DNA of 17,196 nt from Bacteroidota bacterium (GTDB lineage Bacteria > Bacteroidota > Bacteroidia > NS11-12g > UBA955), in assembly GCA_947460045.1 (NCBI GenBank), contig CANHGC010000006.1, forward strand, positions 1 to 17,196. Direction: 5' to 3'. The translations under genes were made by a program, and so were the position numbers. Positions 15,801 to 17,196 of this stretch are shown one piece after another. A model generated the notes under the pieces. The model did no database searches, had not been told where the DNA came from, and saw only the letters and a program-made list of their open reading frames with translations. Each line of letters starts with the position of its first letter. The stretch's first letter is position 1.

Positions 15801-16640
15801 TCAAATTTCTTCCAAAAAAGACAGCGTATTGTCGAGAGCCACCCAAAGTTCTTTGGTAAAATCTTCCATGCCATTGCAGGGGTGCGACATGCCATAGGTG
15901 TGATCGGCTTTGGGGACCGTCATTCTGAGACTGTGCAAACACGCCTCGTACAATGGTTCTGAAAGGGTTGCAGGCACAATCGGGTCTGCTTCGCCATGAA
16001 CGATAAGCAAAGGCCTTCCAATACTCCTAGCGGCCTCTAACACATCAAACTCGTCTTCATGGGCCAATAGGTTTTCCCAGATGCTGTAATCCAGAGGCAT
16101 TTGTTGTTGGGTTCTCGAATTGGGCGTAAAAACCGTGCGTTTTTCTTTCCACGCCGATTTATTGTACGATTCGAACAAGAACTGATACGAAGGGATGGGA
16201 CTCCAAGCGATTACTTTTTCTACATAATCTTGGCAACGAGCGGCAAACACAATCACATTGGCACCTCCACGGGAATGACCCAACCAAGAAATGCGTTCCA
16301 CGTTGAGGTCGAGGTCCTTACCATTCTCACGGATCCATTTTCCGAGCGATTCCAGATCGTTTTGTTCTTTGCTTACCGTATTGATGGCAAACAAATCCAA
16401 CTGATCAAAAGTATCGCCATCGCCCACGACACCATTGTGTGAGTGATTGAATGTAATCACGGCGTATTCGCCGGTGGCGAAATACTCATGAATGTATGGA
16501 ACATGTCCCCATTGCTTGAAACCTTTGAATCCGTGACAATACACCAATACCGGGTGCGGGCCTGGGGTTGGGGGCAAAAACAAATCGACGGCCATTTGGC
16601 CGTCGATTGTTTTGATCTGAAAATGTTTATTGTTTTTCAC
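15801..16640 (-). CDS. Alpha/beta hydrolase (dienelactone-hydrolase/peptidase-like)
   Basis: This is a 279-residue predicted cytoplasmic serine hydrolase; the substrate is unknown. The catalytic triad is visible: Ser123 in GHSRGGAN, Asp219 in HGEADPIVP and His247 in KADHTYG (numbered from the GTG start). The oxyanion region reads VLVYCHGFKGFKQWG. No signal peptide is seen. The start is GTG at 16640, just 4 nt beyond the CCA end of tRNA-Leu. The longer frame from 16688 is rejected because its first residues are read through the tRNA. An internal ATG at 16595 is the alternative, but it would cut off the likely first strand KHFQIKTIDG. No separate promoter fits between the tRNA and this gene. 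Confidence 0.85.
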   Translation of the reverse strand: MKNNKHFQIKTIDGQMAVDLFLPPTPGPHPVLVYCHGFKGFKQWGHVPYIHEYFATGEYAVITFNHSHNGVVGDGDTFDQLDLFAINTVSKEQNDLESLGKWIRENGKDLDLNVERISWLGHSRGGANVIVFAARCQDYVEKVIAWSPIPSYQFLFESYNKSAWKEKRTVFTPNSRTQQQMPLDYSIWENLLAHEDEFDVLEAARSIGRPLLIVHGEADPIVPATLSEPLYEACLHSLRMTVPKADHTYGMSHPCNGMEDFTKELWVALDNTLSFLEEI

Positions 16641-16644
16641 AATT

Positions 16645-16731
16645 TGGTGCCCAGGACCGGAGTCGAACCGGTACGGGGGTGAACCCACAGGTGTTTGAGA
16701 CCAGCGCGTCTACCAATTCCGCCACCTGGGC
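16645..16731 (-). tRNA. tRNA-Leu (anticodon CAA)
   Basis: The 87-nt gene on the minus strand has 7-bp acceptor arms GCCCAGG/CCTGGGC, discriminator A and an encoded CCA at 16647-16645. The D-arm reads TGGCGGAATTGGTAGACGC. The anticodon loop CTCAAAC gives anticodon CAA, reading the codon UUG. A long class II variable arm around GTGGGTTCACCC marks it as a leucine tRNA. The T-arm ACCGG TTCGACT CCGGT is perfect. One pair of the anticodon stem (CTGGT/ACCTG) is a U-U mismatch at position 28-42. It has its own promoter just upstream and a hydrolase gene 4 nt downstream. Confidence 0.95.
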
Positions 16732-16755
16732 ATGTATTCCTTTCAGAACGGGATG

Positions 16756-16786
16756 CAAAATTACCATTTTCTCTGACAATTTCAAA
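16756..16786 (-). promoter_or_regulatory. Promoter for tRNA-Leu and probably the hydrolase gene
   Basis: On the minus strand TTTG (16786-16783), a 19-nt spacer and TAATTTTG (16763-16756) match the Bacteroidota consensus exactly. The predicted transcript start is near 16750, about 19 nt before the tRNA 5' end at 16731. It lies between the tRNA and the metallophosphoesterase stop at 16800. Confidence 0.72.
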
Positions 16787-16799
16787 CATTAAGGCAATA

Positions 16800-17196
16800 T
16801 TATTTGATATTATTTTTTGGCCATTCCACAACTTCCATAGAATGAATCTTTTGCGGCTCTATTTCAAATCGCAAAGCGGTACGAACTTTATGAAATCCAT
16901 GCAATCCGCAGGCCCCTGGATTCAAAAACAACAAATTATTGAACTTGGGATCTCTTTGTACTTGCAACATATGAGAATGACCGCAAACATAGATATCGGG
17001 TTGTGTTTTGATCAAAATGTCTTTCACCGCAGCTGGGTATCTACCGGGTTTCCCGCCGATGTGTGTCATAAAGATCCGAAACCCTTCCCGATCAAACAGC
17101 TGCAATTCAGGATATTCCACTTTCACATCCATACCATCGATATTGCCATAAACTCCCACAATGGGCTTGCCCAAAGCGGTAATTGCTTCATGCATC
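16800..17196 (-). CDS. Metallophosphoesterase, YfcE/MJ0936-type, 5' part missing
   Basis: This is the C-terminal 131 or so residues of a two-metal calcineurin-like phosphodiesterase; the gene continues past the window edge, so the Met encoded at 17195 is not a supported start. Visible metal-site motifs are GNID near the fragment start, THIGG, and GHSH. The NPGACGLHGFHKVRTALRF block is typical of small YfcE/MJ0936-type phosphodiesterases of about 165 residues. The missing part should contain the first motifs (SDTHG and GD). Physiological substrate is unknown. Confidence 0.88.
   Translation of the reverse strand, partial: MHEAITALGKPIVGVYGNIDGMDVKVEYPELQLFDREGFRIFMTHIGGKPGRYPAAVKDILIKTQPDIYVCGHSHMLQVQRDPKFNNLLFLNPGACGLHGFHKVRTALRFEIEPQKIHSMEVVEWPKNNIK

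Noticed and set aside
15709..15942. 77-codon minus-strand frame at the end of the hydrolase gene
   Set aside because: It overlaps the hydrolase C terminus containing the catalytic His and has no independent support.
16641..16688. Hydrolase start at the ATG at 16688
   Set aside because: Its first codons are the tRNA-Leu sequence itself; the GTG at 16640 lies just after the tRNA end.
1..17196. CRISPR arrays, insertion sequences, prophage or defence genes
   Set aside because: No direct-repeat array, transposase, integrase or terminal repeats were seen; every long gene has a core or T9SS assignment except the secreted protein at 1594-2781.

Overview
This window is chromosomal DNA from a member of the Bacteroidota, seen as housekeeping genes around a type IX secretion (T9SS) and gliding-motor locus. 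The porP/sprF-gldK-gldL-gldM-gldN set is confined to that phylum. The promoters match its unusual consensus (TTTG or TTG, 19-20 nt, TAnnTTTG), and most start codons lack a Shine-Dalgarno sequence, which is also typical. I cannot assign a genus or family.

Layout from left to right. (1) 49-4001, plus strand: guaA (GMP synthase), a secreted periplasmic-binding-protein-like protein, and an RsmB-type rRNA cytosine methyltransferase. (2) 3998-6703, minus strand: a tight operon yceD (DUF177)-rpmF-plsX-fabH, joining ribosomal protein L32 to the start of phospholipid and fatty acid synthesis, with a strong promoter match at 6722-6752. It meets the methyltransferase gene tail to tail with overlapping stop codons. 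(3) 6872-12923, minus strand: the T9SS core, read as porP/sprF, gldK, gldL, gldM, gldN. There are promoter candidates before porP and gldK and a clear intrinsic terminator after gldN at 6789-6818. (4) 12924-13315: a 392-bp divergent intergenic region. (5) 13316-15712, plus strand: an NtrC-type sigma-54 response regulator followed 3 nt later by a Sua5-type threonylcarbamoyl-AMP synthase. (6) 15801-16731, minus strand: tRNA-Leu(CAA) followed 4 nt downstream by an alpha/beta hydrolase, apparently on one transcript. (7) 16800-17196, minus strand: a metallophosphoesterase cut by the window edge.

How the genes work together: GldL and GldM form the proton-driven inner-membrane motor, GldK and GldN form the periplasmic ring attached to the outer membrane, and PorP is the outer-membrane barrel partner. 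The sigma-54 activator is transcribed divergently from porP, so a regulatory link is possible but unproven. It has a GSFTSA loop in place of canonical GAFTGA. I found no CRISPR array, insertion sequence, phage or obvious defence system. The known T9SS locus is the most notable content, and I do not see a wholly new system here.
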